Shown: positions 1-5,866, counted from the stretch's first letter. The stretch is DNA of 8,726 nucleotides from Savagea sp. (GCA_030152265.1 JASLHQ010000133.1:1-8726); one strand, 5' to 3'. Notes: generated by a model from the letters alone, not told the origin. Numbers and translations: made by a program.

Positions 1-135
1 ATCGAAGGCGAGTGACGATTTCCCCGAACCAGATAAACCCGTCATGACGACGAGTTCATCTCTCGGAATATTGACATTAATATTTTTTAAATTGTGTGCT
101 CGTGCACCTTGAATGACAATCTCTTTATTTTTCAT
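1..135 (-). CDS. uvrA: UvrA, excinuclease ABC subunit A (N-terminal 45 residues, cut by window edge)
   Basis: UvrA is the DNA-damage recognition ATPase of nucleotide excision repair; it loads UvrB onto lesions in the cytoplasm. Only the N-terminus is present. It opens MKNKEIVIQGARAHNLKNIN, the typical UvrA start with the GARAHNLKNI motif, and reaches the first Walker A loop, GLSGSGKSS, at about residues 34-42 before leaving the window. The ATG at 133-135 gives the expected family N-terminus, so it is very probably the original start. The 20 bases upstream show no good Shine-Dalgarno sequence; the nearest purine run, GGGGG, lies about 18 bases away inside a hairpin. The mobile element at 136-620 abuts this ATG and separates uvrA from uvrB. 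Whether uvrA is still translated well is unknown. Confidence 0.95.
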   Translation of the reverse strand, partial: MKNKEIVIQGARAHNLKNINVNIPRDELVVMTGLSGSGKSSLAFD

Positions 136-143
136 CTGAAATC

Positions 144-209
144 GGCAAGGATACCCCCACTTCAATCGTGTGAAGGGCGATAGCAACGATAAGTGGGGGA
201 GGAATTGCC
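144..209 (-). repeat. Right-end hairpin of the element
   Basis: A nested imperfect palindrome. GGCAA (144-148) pairs with TTGCC (205-209), CCCCCACTT (154-162) with AAGTGGGGG (191-199), and ATCG (165-168) with CGAT (187-190). It ends 8 bases before the uvrA start codon. In IS200/IS605 elements such subterminal hairpins are recognised by the TnpA transposase. Its stem sequence AAGTGGGGG also occurs on the minus strand in the 5' arm of the RNA (571-578), so the two ends share a motif. The hairpin would also form in a read-through uvrBA transcript directly ahead of the uvrA start. Confidence 0.75.
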
Positions 210-211
210 GT

Positions 212-229
212 CAGATACGGTAGTATCTG
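212..229 (-). repeat. Short perfect hairpin next to the right end
   Basis: CAGATAC (212-218) pairs with GTATCTG (223-229) around a GGTA loop. The 8-mer ATCTGAAA at 225-232 recurs at 134-141 across the element/uvrA junction, so the same bases flank the right-end hairpin on both sides. On the minus strand this stretch also reads as an in-frame tail, GTGFRYYRI followed by a stop, which may be the relic of the 3' end of a lost nuclease gene. That last point is inference. Confidence 0.5.
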
Positions 230-261
230 AAACCTGTACCTTGCCTCCTCCTTTCAATTTT

Positions 262-620
262 ATTAGAATAAACAATAAGAGAAAACCGTTGGGCAAATTG
301 TTGCTGAAGGCACTCTTATCGTTCTTTGACAACTAAAGATATGAGGTTGGTTACAGGAAATCGTTGTAACCGTAAAATCTTTAGCGTATCGAAATCCGTT
401 TTAACGGTTACTGCTTGGGTATATCCCTTGCGGTAGGGGCGAAGTCAACCGTCCTTGTGTTCCACCACTCGAAGGTAGGAGAGCTTTGCTCGTTCGCACT
501 ACTGGGTAGGAACAAGCGTAATTGCACTCTATGAGGGTAGAGGCACTGCTGTAATTTGGTAGACGCAAGCCCCCACTTCAAACAGACCGCAAGGTCGTTA
601 AGTGGCGGGTTGTTGACGTA
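262..620 (-). ncRNA. HEARO/IscB omega-RNA-like structured RNA (boundaries approximate)
   Basis: Read on the minus strand, the segment folds into many local helices. Near the 5' end an arm pairs CCACTT with AAGTGG (600-605 with 573-578), extended by CAA/TTG-type pairs (610-612 with 566-568), and encloses a GACC-TTGC-GGTC hairpin (585-596). Further helices are 527-531 with 538-542, GAGC-AAA-GCTC at 481-491, an 8-bp pair of 377-384 with 333-340, an 8-bp pair of 404-411 with 366-373, and a 12-bp helix with G-T wobbles joining 313-324 to 270-281. The opening CAACAACCCGCC followed by a GGGGGCTTG return strand resembles HEARO RNAs, the guide-bearing omega RNAs that precede iscB genes. In such RNAs the guide is at the 5' end and comes from flanking DNA, which here would be the end of uvrB. 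Expression is not shown. I cannot run the covariance model that would settle the family. Confidence 0.6.
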
Positions 621-623
621 CAA

Positions 624-2606
624 CTACCTTCCTGACTGCAATTCTAATAACGCGTCGCGCAATTGAGCAGCCCTTTCGAAGTCGAGCGCTTTCGCCGCTT
701 CTTTCATATCTTGTTCTAACGTCGCCATTAAAGCGTTTTTCTCATCTTTCGATAATTTTCCGCCTTCTGTAAGACGTGTAATGTAATCTTCGCCGTCTTC
801 CGCCACTTCTGTCGCACGGATGACGTCGCGAATTTCTTTTTGAATCGTCGTCGGTGTAATGCCATGTTTTTCGTTGTAGGCGATTTGAATTTCACGACGA
901 CGCGCCGTCTCACTGATTGCTTTTTCCATTGAATCGGTCATTTTGTCCGCATACATCACGACATAACCGTTCGAGTTACGCGCTGCTCGACCGATCGTTT
1001 GGATGAGCGAGCGTTCCGAACGTAAAAATCCTTCTTTATCCGCATCTAAAATCGCCACGAGCGACACTTCCGGTATGTCAATTCCTTCACGCAATAAGTT
1101 AATCCCGACGAGTACGTCATACGTTCCGAGACGTAAATCTCGTATAATTTCAATACGTTCTAACGTTTTAATTTCAGAATGCAAATATTGCACTTTAATG
1201 CCGAGCTCTTTTAAATAATCGGTTAAATCTTCACTCATTTTTTTCGTCAATGTCGTAATTAATATACGCTCATTTTTTTCAATGCGCGCATTGATTTCGC
1301 CGACGAGGTCATCGATTTGTCCGTGAATTGGACGCACTTCTACAACGGGGTCTAACAAGCCAGTCGGTCGAATAATTTGTTCGACCATCTTCGGCGTATG
1401 CTCTAATTCATACGGGCCTGGCGTTGCCGAGATATACATCGCTTGGTGTACATGTTGTTCAAATTCTTCAAACTTCAACGGACGGTTGTCAAGTGCGCTC
1501 GGTAGACGGAACCCGTGATCGACGAGCACTTGTTTACGCGCCTGGTCACCGTTGTACATCCCTCGGATTTGAGGTAACGTAACGTGACTTTCATCGACGA
1601 CGATGACGAAATCTTCCGGGAAATAGTCAAGTAACGTATAAGGTGTTGCACCTGCTTCACGCAACGTTAAATGGCGCGAATAGTTCTCGATTCCCGAACA
1701 AAAGCCCATCTCTTTCATCATTTCTAAATCGTAACGCGTACGTTGTTCTAAACGTTGAGCTTCCAACAATTTTCCTTCTTCGTTTAATACGGCGAGACGT
1801 TCCTCTAATTCTTTCTCAATATTAACGATCGCCTTTTCCATCTTTTCAGAACGGGTGACGAAGTGAGAAGCCGGATAAACGGCAATATGTTCACGATCGC
1901 CGATAATTTCTCCCGTCAGCGCATCCACTTCTCGTATCCGGTCGATTTCGTCTCCGAAAAATTCGATGCGAATACAATGTTCATCGCGAGATGCGGGGAA
2001 TAGTTCGACGACATCTCCACGCACACGGAACGTTCCGCGCGTAAAGTTTATATCGTTGCGTGTATATTGAATGTCAACTAGCTTACGGAGCATCTCATCG
2101 CGTCCAATTTCCATGCCGACGCGCACGGAAAACACGAGCTCCTTATATTCTTCCGGATTCCCGAGTCCGTATATACAAGAGACGGAAGCGACGATTAACA
2201 CGTCTTGCCTCTCAAATAAAGCACTCGTCGCCGAGTGACGTAATTTATCAATTTCATCGTTAATGCTTGCGTCTTTTTCTATAAAAGTATCCGTCTGCGG
2301 CACATACGCTTCCGGCTGATAATAATCGTAATAACTGACGAAATATTCGACCGCATTATTTGGAAAAAACTCTTTAAACTCACTGTACAGTTGCCCTGCT
2401 AACGTTTTGTTATGGGCGATGACTAATGTAGGTTTATTAATTTCCTTCACTACATTGGATACGGTGAACGTCTTTCCTGTTCCCGTCGCTCCAAGTAACG
2501 TTTGATGCTTTTCGCCTCGTTCGATCCCAGCGACTAACTCGCGAATCGCTTGCGGTTGGTCTCCCGCTGGCTCGTAAGGTGACACTAACTCAAATCGTTC
2601 AGACAA
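624..2606 (-). CDS. uvrB: UvrB, excinuclease ABC subunit B
   Basis: UvrB is the central subunit of nucleotide excision repair; it receives DNA from UvrA, verifies damage by strand separation, and recruits UvrC. The protein has 660 residues from the TTG start, close to the family's usual 655-670. Walker A GATGTGKT is at about 39-46, the tyrosine-rich beta-hairpin YYDYYQPEAY at 92-101, the Walker B box DESH at 338-341, the C-terminal helicase half follows with GRAARN near 540, and the UVR motif (KEAAKALDFERAAQLRD) is near the end. TTG at 2606 is preferred because AAGGAG (2615-2620) lies 8 bases before it and the product begins MSERFELVSPYEP, as in homologues; the in-frame ATG at 2627 is upstream of that ribosome site. 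The protein ends LELQSGR, the normal family end, so the nearby insertion did not truncate it. A LexA-like box lies upstream. Confidence 0.97.
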   Translation of the reverse strand: MSERFELVSPYEPAGDQPQAIRELVAGIERGEKHQTLLGATGTGKTFTVSNVVKEINKPTLVIAHNKTLAGQLYSEFKEFFPNNAVEYFVSYYDYYQPEAYVPQTDTFIEKDASINDEIDKLRHSATSALFERQDVLIVASVSCIYGLGNPEEYKELVFSVRVGMEIGRDEMLRKLVDIQYTRNDINFTRGTFRVRGDVVELFPASRDEHCIRIEFFGDEIDRIREVDALTGEIIGDREHIAVYPASHFVTRSEKMEKAIVNIEKELEERLAVLNEEGKLLEAQRLEQRTRYDLEMMKEMGFCSGIENYSRHLTLREAGATPYTLLDYFPEDFVIVVDESHVTLPQIRGMYNGDQARKQVLVDHGFRLPSALDNRPLKFEEFEQHVHQAMYISATPGPYELEHTPKMVEQIIRPTGLLDPVVEVRPIHGQIDDLVGEINARIEKNERILITTLTKKMSEDLTDYLKELGIKVQYLHSEIKTLERIEIIRDLRLGTYDVLVGINLLREGIDIPEVSLVAILDADKEGFLRSERSLIQTIGRAARNSNGYVVMYADKMTDSMEKAISETARRREIQIAYNEKHGITPTTIQKEIRDVIRATEVAEDGEDYITRLTEGGKLSKDEKNALMATLEQDMKEAAKALDFERAAQLRDALLELQSGR

Positions 2607-2635
2607 TCGAATCACTCCTTCATTCACATAGTTCT

Positions 2636-2667
2636 ATTTTAACACACTTTTTACGAACGTACGTTTT
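2636..2667 (-). promoter_or_regulatory. uvrB promoter region with LexA (SOS/DinR) box
   Basis: Plus-strand bases 2654-2667 read CGAACGTACGTTTT. This fits the Bacillus LexA operator consensus CGAACRNRYGTTYC at every position but the last. A -10-like TAAAAT on the minus strand (2636-2641) places the box over the -35 region, where bound LexA would block RNA polymerase. The -35 itself is poor. SOS control of uvrBA is known in B. subtilis; here it is inferred from the box. Confidence 0.65.
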
Positions 2668-2700
2668 TTAACTCTTCCCTCTTTCCGTATGAAAAAACAT

Positions 2701-2739
2701 AAAAAAACGGTTGAATCTCCCCAAAGATTCAACCGTTTT
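2701..2739 (-). terminator. Intrinsic terminator downstream of the IDEAL-like gene
   Basis: A perfect 15-bp stem pairs 2704-2718 with 2725-2739 around CCCCAA. On the minus strand it is followed by a run of seven T (2707-2701, partly in the stem) and then more T-rich sequence. It closes the minus-strand unit ending at 2783 and insulates it from the uvrB promoter at about 2640-2667. It may also stop plus-strand transcription weakly. Confidence 0.8.
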
Positions 2740-2751
2740 CCTATGTATGAG

Positions 2752-2784
2752 CGCTGCTTTGCTTGCACAAAACAGCGTTTTTTT
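2752..2784. terminator. Second hairpin with T7 on the plus strand, abutting the IDEAL-like gene stop
   Basis: CGCTGCTTTG (2752-2761) pairs with CAAAACAGCG (2768-2777) with one mismatch. It is followed on the plus strand by seven T (2778-2784). In shape this is a plus-strand terminator, yet no plus-strand gene precedes it. On the minus strand it forms a tandem pair with the terminator at 2701-2739, directly after the stop codon of the small gene. It may protect the mRNA 3' end or stop antisense transcription into that gene. Confidence 0.5.
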
Positions 2785-3013
2785 ACTTTTCCTCGATCGT
2801 TCCTAACAATTGAGTATAATGCTGAAATGCTTCCATATCTCTTTCATCTAACGCTCGATCAATTAATCCTTCAATACGAGCAACCGTCTGTTCGTGATGA
2901 ACAGATTGTAAAAATAAGTCTGTGTAAATGTCTGAAAGCAATTGATTCGTTTCTTCCTGAAATTGTCTCTGCGCAGTAGTCGGTAATTGTTTGTAAAAAT
3001 ACTTGTTCTCCAT
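2783..3013 (-). CDS. Small protein with an IDEAL-like segment, 76 aa
   Basis: No signal peptide or membrane segment is visible; the protein is predicted cytosolic, helical and charged. The C-terminal half carries LIDRALDERDMEAFQHYTQ, which fits the IDEAL domain pattern (ID-x-ALD-x-RD-x-x-AF), a short helical module of unknown role found in several Bacilli proteins. The assignment rests on this motif alone. The start is ATG 3013, giving MENKYFYKQ, because GAGGTG lies 6 bases before it; ATG 3019 would overlap that ribosome site, and the longer open frame back to 3298 runs through ecsB in another frame. The gene lies 121 bp downstream of ecsB on the same strand, but it has its own strong promoter (3041-3069) and two hairpins after it, so it is probably an independent unit. 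In B. subtilis ecsC usually follows ecsB; this protein is unrelated to EcsC. Confidence 0.75.
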   Translation of the reverse strand: MENKYFYKQLPTTAQRQFQEETNQLLSDIYTDLFLQSVHHEQTVARIEGLIDRALDERDMEAFQHYTQLLGTIEEK

Positions 3014-3040
3014 TCCCATCACCTCTGTCAGCTTTTTTCT

Positions 3041-3069
3041 ATTATAAAAAAACTTTTCATGAATTGCAA
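3041..3069 (-). promoter_or_regulatory. SigA-type promoter of the IDEAL-like gene
   Basis: On the minus strand TTGCAA (3064-3069) and TATAAT (3041-3046) are separated by exactly 17 bases. They lie about 28 bases upstream of the ATG at 3013. The perfect -10 makes this the clearest minus-strand promoter in the window. Confidence 0.7.
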
Positions 3070-3102
3070 TCAATTTTTCTGAATATTTCGTTTTTAGTAC
3101 AA

Positions 3103-3129
3103 ACAACCTACCAATAATAGGTAGATTGT
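3103..3129 (-). terminator. Hairpin just after ecsB, possible weak terminator
   Basis: ACAACCTACC (3103-3112) pairs with GGTAGATTGT (3120-3129), ten pairs with one wobble and a 7-base loop. It begins 6 bases after the ecsB stop codon. The following minus-strand T run is short and interrupted, so it may act as a partial terminator or as a 3'-end stabiliser. Confidence 0.45.
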
Positions 3130-3134
3130 TCGTT

Positions 3135-4343
3135 TTATGACTTCGGTCTTGTCGAGAACATCGTAATGCCGCTAATCGCTTGTAAAATGACGAATAACAA
3201 TAAACCTTCTGCCATTTTATCCCGTACGAAAAATGCGATGATAACGATAATGAAAATTTGAATCGTTCCAAGTTGGAACACGATTTTCTCCACGGCATCT
3301 CGGCGACCTTTCTGTTCGATTGGAAATAGTCGGTCCATTTTGAAATGTTTTGTCTGACTTAAATACGCTAACAACTGACTGACGAGCGCAAACTGCAAAC
3401 TCGATACGAAGACGATCATTAATAAACGCGATTCGATAAAAGCTACTCCGAGTGCCATTAAGACGAACAGTCTTAAATAAAGACGAAACAGTTCATCTGT
3501 CCTTACAAATGTACGACTCAATAAGTATTGGAAGCTTTTCTCCTTTTCAAAAGGCTTCGATGCCGTCATTAAAAACGATGCGTATGAACGACGGCGCACT
3601 TTCCCTTGAATGTGCGGAACGTCTGTAAACAAGTTCGCAAACTGATAAAAGCGCATCATGCGATTGTTTTCGAGCGCGATAAAATGATCGAATGGAAATG
3701 GCTCTGTCGCCGCACGTTTTTTCCAAACGCCTTGTGATACATATCCGTAAAGGGCGACAACTACCGCTGCTACGACATACCAACTCGTCAACAAAGCGTA
3801 AATGAGCACCCAACTGAATACGTAATGTGCGATGTATAGCACATACATATTCCGTCCGCGATAGCTATGGCGATAATACCATTCTCCACGCGTCAATAAA
3901 AAGTGCCATACAAACAATGAAGCGATAAACAACAACATTTCCAGTGGCGCAAACGCATATTTCGTATTGATGAGCGGAAGTAATACAATCGCCGTTACGA
4001 CCGGTAAAATAAATTTCGTACTCGTCGTCCATCTAAGCGATGCTTGCGTATACGTCGTCAATTGATGTTCTAAAGGTAAAAAGTAGACAGCGTCCGCTTC
4101 CCGAAACAATGTCGCAGGATTTCGAAAAATAAATGTGAGCGCTAATAAAGTCGTCACGACGATCGCGACAGGAAACTCTTCAGGTATCACTTTCAACCAT
4201 TCACTGTACGCTAGACCTCCCGCTCCTAAAGCGAAGACGATGACGATCATTAAATGCCCGGTAAAAACGTATTTTAAATATTTTTGCGTCTCCATTTGAT
4301 ATTCAGCGAAGCGGCGTTTCCAAATGCTTTGTAAACTATCCAT
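3135..4343 (-). CDS. ecsB: EcsB, ABC transporter membrane subunit
   Basis: EcsB is the membrane partner of EcsA. In B. subtilis loss of the Ecs transporter affects protein secretion, competence and intramembrane proteolysis by RasP; the transported substrate is not settled. This protein has 402 residues, near the usual 408. Strong hydrophobic segments appear at about 26-46, 57-73, 110-126, 132-150, 168-205, 285-318 and 355-395, and the N-terminus (MDSLQSIWKRRF) is cytosolic and basic. The FRNPATLFREADAVYFLPLE stretch at about 73-92 is typical of the family. ATG 4343 has AAGGAG 7 bases upstream and overlaps the end of ecsA by 8 bp, which indicates translational coupling. Confidence 0.93.
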   Translation of the reverse strand: MDSLQSIWKRRFAEYQMETQKYLKYVFTGHLMIVIVFALGAGGLAYSEWLKVIPEEFPVAIVVTTLLALTFIFRNPATLFREADAVYFLPLEHQLTTYTQASLRWTTSTKFILPVVTAIVLLPLINTKYAFAPLEMLLFIASLFVWHFLLTRGEWYYRHSYRGRNMYVLYIAHYVFSWVLIYALLTSWYVVAAVVVALYGYVSQGVWKKRAATEPFPFDHFIALENNRMMRFYQFANLFTDVPHIQGKVRRRSYASFLMTASKPFEKEKSFQYLLSRTFVRTDELFRLYLRLFVLMALGVAFIESRLLMIVFVSSLQFALVSQLLAYLSQTKHFKMDRLFPIEQKGRRDAVEKIVFQLGTIQIFIIVIIAFFVRDKMAEGLLLFVILQAISGITMFSTRPKS

Positions 4344-5076
4344 TGGCCTGCTCCTTCGTCATCGCAATGTACAGATCATCCAATGACGCACCTTCCATGC
4401 CGAAGCTTGCGCGCAAATCGTCCATCGTTCCGAACGCTTTCACGTTCCCTTCATGGAGAAAAACGATTTTGTCACAATATTTCTCAGCTGTTGACAACAT
4501 GTGCGTCGACATTAAAACGGCCGCTCCTCCACGTTTTCGTTCTTCAATTTGTTCTAATAATGAATGAATACCGAGCGGGTCGAGTCCGACGAACGGTTCG
4601 TCGATAATATACAAAGCTGGATTAACTAAAAACGCACTCATAATCATCACTTTTTGACGCATCCCTTTCGAAAAATGCGCCGGGAACCAACGGAGTCTTT
4701 TTTCCATATGAAATTCTTCCAACAACGCTTTCGAACGAACGATGTAATCATCTTCCGATAAACCGTACGCCATCGCTGTCAACTTCAAATGCTCTTCTAA
4801 CGTCAGCTCTTCATATAAGACAGGCGTTTCTGGTATGTATGAAAACGATTGACGATACCCTTCCATATTGCCCTCTAACGTATGCCCTGCAATTTCAATC
4901 GTTCCAGCATGTTGACGCAATAAGCCGATAATATGTTTAATCGTCGTACTTTTCCCCGCTCCGTTCAATCCGATTAAGCCGACTAACTCTCCTGCTTCTA
5001 CTTCAAATGATAAATGATGCAAGACAGGTTTCCGTGTATAACCACCTGTCACATCTGTTAATTTTAAAACCGCCAT
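4336..5076 (-). CDS. ecsA: EcsA, ABC transporter ATP-binding subunit
   Basis: EcsA is the cytosolic ATPase that drives EcsB. The 246-residue sequence shows Walker A GLNGAGKS at 36-43, the signature FSKGMRQKV at 135-143, Walker B LYIIDEP at 155-161, the D-loop GLDP at 164-167 and switch histidine 192 in MSTH. At the Q-loop position it has IPETP (about 81-85), a glutamate version seen in drug- and bacteriocin-type exporters. ATG 5076 is preceded by AGAGGGG with 5 bases between. The gene is first in the ecsAB operon and divergent from hit across 126 bp; a tentative promoter TTGTAT-17-TACATT lies in that gap. The arrangement hit / ecsA-ecsB matches B. subtilis. Confidence 0.95.
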   Translation of the reverse strand: MAVLKLTDVTGGYTRKPVLHHLSFEVEAGELVGLIGLNGAGKSTTIKHIIGLLRQHAGTIEIAGHTLEGNMEGYRQSFSYIPETPVLYEELTLEEHLKLTAMAYGLSEDDYIVRSKALLEEFHMEKRLRWFPAHFSKGMRQKVMIMSAFLVNPALYIIDEPFVGLDPLGIHSLLEQIEERKRGGAAVLMSTHMLSTAEKYCDKIVFLHEGNVKAFGTMDDLRASFGMEGASLDDLYIAMTKEQANG

Positions 5077-5202
5077 GCGATCCCCTCTCTTCCTTTCTTC
5101 ATTTTAACAAATGTATGAAGAAAGTTACATTGATACAAAGACGTTTACCATGTTTTATGCTACACTAAAGATAGATAAAAACGAATAAAAGGAGTGGTTC
5201 AG

Positions 5203-5622
5203 ATGGTTTCTTGTATTTTCTGTAATATTATTAACGGTACAATTCCGAGTGAAAAAGTGTACGAAGATGAGCACGTTTATGCATTCATGGACATCACACC
5301 TGTCGCGAAAGGTCATTTACTTCTCATCCCTAAAGTCCACCGTGAAAACGTTTACGACATGACGGAAGACGAAGCGGCAAATTTATTCCGTGCCGTTCCT
5401 AAAATTGCGAATGCTTTAAAAGCAGAATTCCAACCTGCTGGTATGAACTTATTGCAAAATAACGGTTCACACGCAGGACAAACTGTATATCATTTCCACT
5501 TACATTTCATCCCACGTTACGATGAAAAGGACGGATTCGGTTGGACATGGAATCCGCAAGTCGATAAATTAACACCTGAAGTCATCGGTGAACTCGCTAC
5601 AAAAATTCGCAAACAACTTTGA
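5203..5622 (+). CDS. hit: Hit, HIT-family nucleotide-binding protein
   Basis: This is a histidine-triad protein of the Hint/HinT branch, cytosolic, whose relatives hydrolyse purine nucleotide phosphoramidates; the physiological substrate in Bacilli is unclear. It has 139 residues. The triad HFHLH is at 97-101 within YHFHLHFIPR, preceded by the conserved NNGSHAGQTV at 87-96. Cys4 and Cys7 (CIFC), together with downstream histidines, fit the zinc-binding subgroup. The start is ATG 5203, with AAAAGGAG (5187-5194) 8 bases upstream; a GTG at 5194 overlaps that ribosome site. It is divergent from ecsA, as in B. subtilis. No convincing promoter could be fixed between them. Confidence 0.95.
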   Translation: MVSCIFCNIINGTIPSEKVYEDEHVYAFMDITPVAKGHLLLIPKVHRENVYDMTEDEAANLFRAVPKIANALKAEFQPAGMNLLQNNGSHAGQTVYHFHLHFIPRYDEKDGFGWTWNPQVDKLTPEVIGELATKIRKQL

Positions 5623-5731
5623 TTATTGTTCAATAAAGTTTAGCTGAAACAATTATCGATAAATTATGATCATTTGTTCTAAAACATTACGTTAGCTAAT
5701 AGTCGATATAGCTAATTATAAAGCATTTTTT

Positions 5732-5798
5732 AAAAGGTTAAGGCGTTGAATGAAGTTACGTATGAAACATTAATTCTTCATATCAACCTTAACCTTTT
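5732..5798. terminator. Long inverted repeat downstream of hit, possible bidirectional terminator
   Basis: AAAAGGTTAAGG (5732-5743) pairs perfectly with CCTTAACCTTTT (5787-5798). The stem continues inward through TTGA/TCAA (5746-5749, 5783-5786) and TGAAG/CTTCA (5751-5755, 5776-5780). T-rich sequence lies on both sides: TTTTATTATAT on plus and TTTTAAAAAAT on minus. The stem is longer and its loop larger than in a typical terminator, and it lies 110 bases after hit, so it could equally be a repeat element or an operator. Confidence 0.5.
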
Positions 5799-5866
5799 AT
5801 TATATGTGAATAACAAAGATTTTGGAAAAATTGTTGGAAATATGTATCGTTTTTTACTGAAATTAA

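Larger units (their letters stand above)
136..620 (-). mobile_element. ORF-less IS200/IS605-type element with a HEARO/omega-RNA-like RNA
   Basis: About 485 bp sit between uvrB and uvrA, two genes normally a few bases apart in Bacilli. On the minus strand the segment starts with a region dense in inverted repeats, passes an AT-rich stretch and a purine-rich AAAGGAGGAGG site, and ends with a hairpin of the kind found at right ends of IS200/IS605-family elements. It has no terminal inverted repeats and no evident target duplication, as expected for that family. The right boundary is taken at 136 because ATGA of the uvrA start follows directly; HEARO elements are known to lie next to ATGA or GTGA. 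The left boundary is uncertain by about 10 bases around 617-626. No transposase, IscB or TnpB reading frame is present, so it would have to be mobilised in trans. The family assignment rests on my recognition of architecture and motifs, not on an alignment. Confidence 0.7.

Noticed and set aside
136..620. TnpB-type element with the guide at the right end
   Set aside because: In TnpB systems the RNA overlaps the 3' end of tnpB and the right end. Here the large structured part is at the 5' end and ATGA follows the right end, which fits the IscB/HEARO layout better. No TTGAT-like motif is seen at the left flank. It is not fully excluded.
408..623. Open frame of 71 codons on the minus strand between uvrB and uvrA
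   Set aside because: It lies inside the structured RNA region, has no ribosome site, and its composition (many P, S, T, R, W) follows the hairpins. It is a by-product of the omega-RNA-like sequence.
2607..2627. uvrB start at ATG 2627
   Set aside because: The ATG is upstream of the ribosome site AAGGAG. TTG 2606 has correct spacing and gives the family-like N-terminus.
2689..2979. Plus-strand open frame across the terminators and the antisense of the IDEAL-like gene
   Set aside because: It runs through two hairpins and opposite a better-supported gene. It has no ribosome site.
3014..3298. Longer version of the IDEAL-like protein (171 aa) overlapping ecsB
   Set aside because: The extra N-terminal part is the ecsB sequence in another frame, and it lacks a ribosome site. 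A promoter and a good ribosome site sit in front of ATG 3013.
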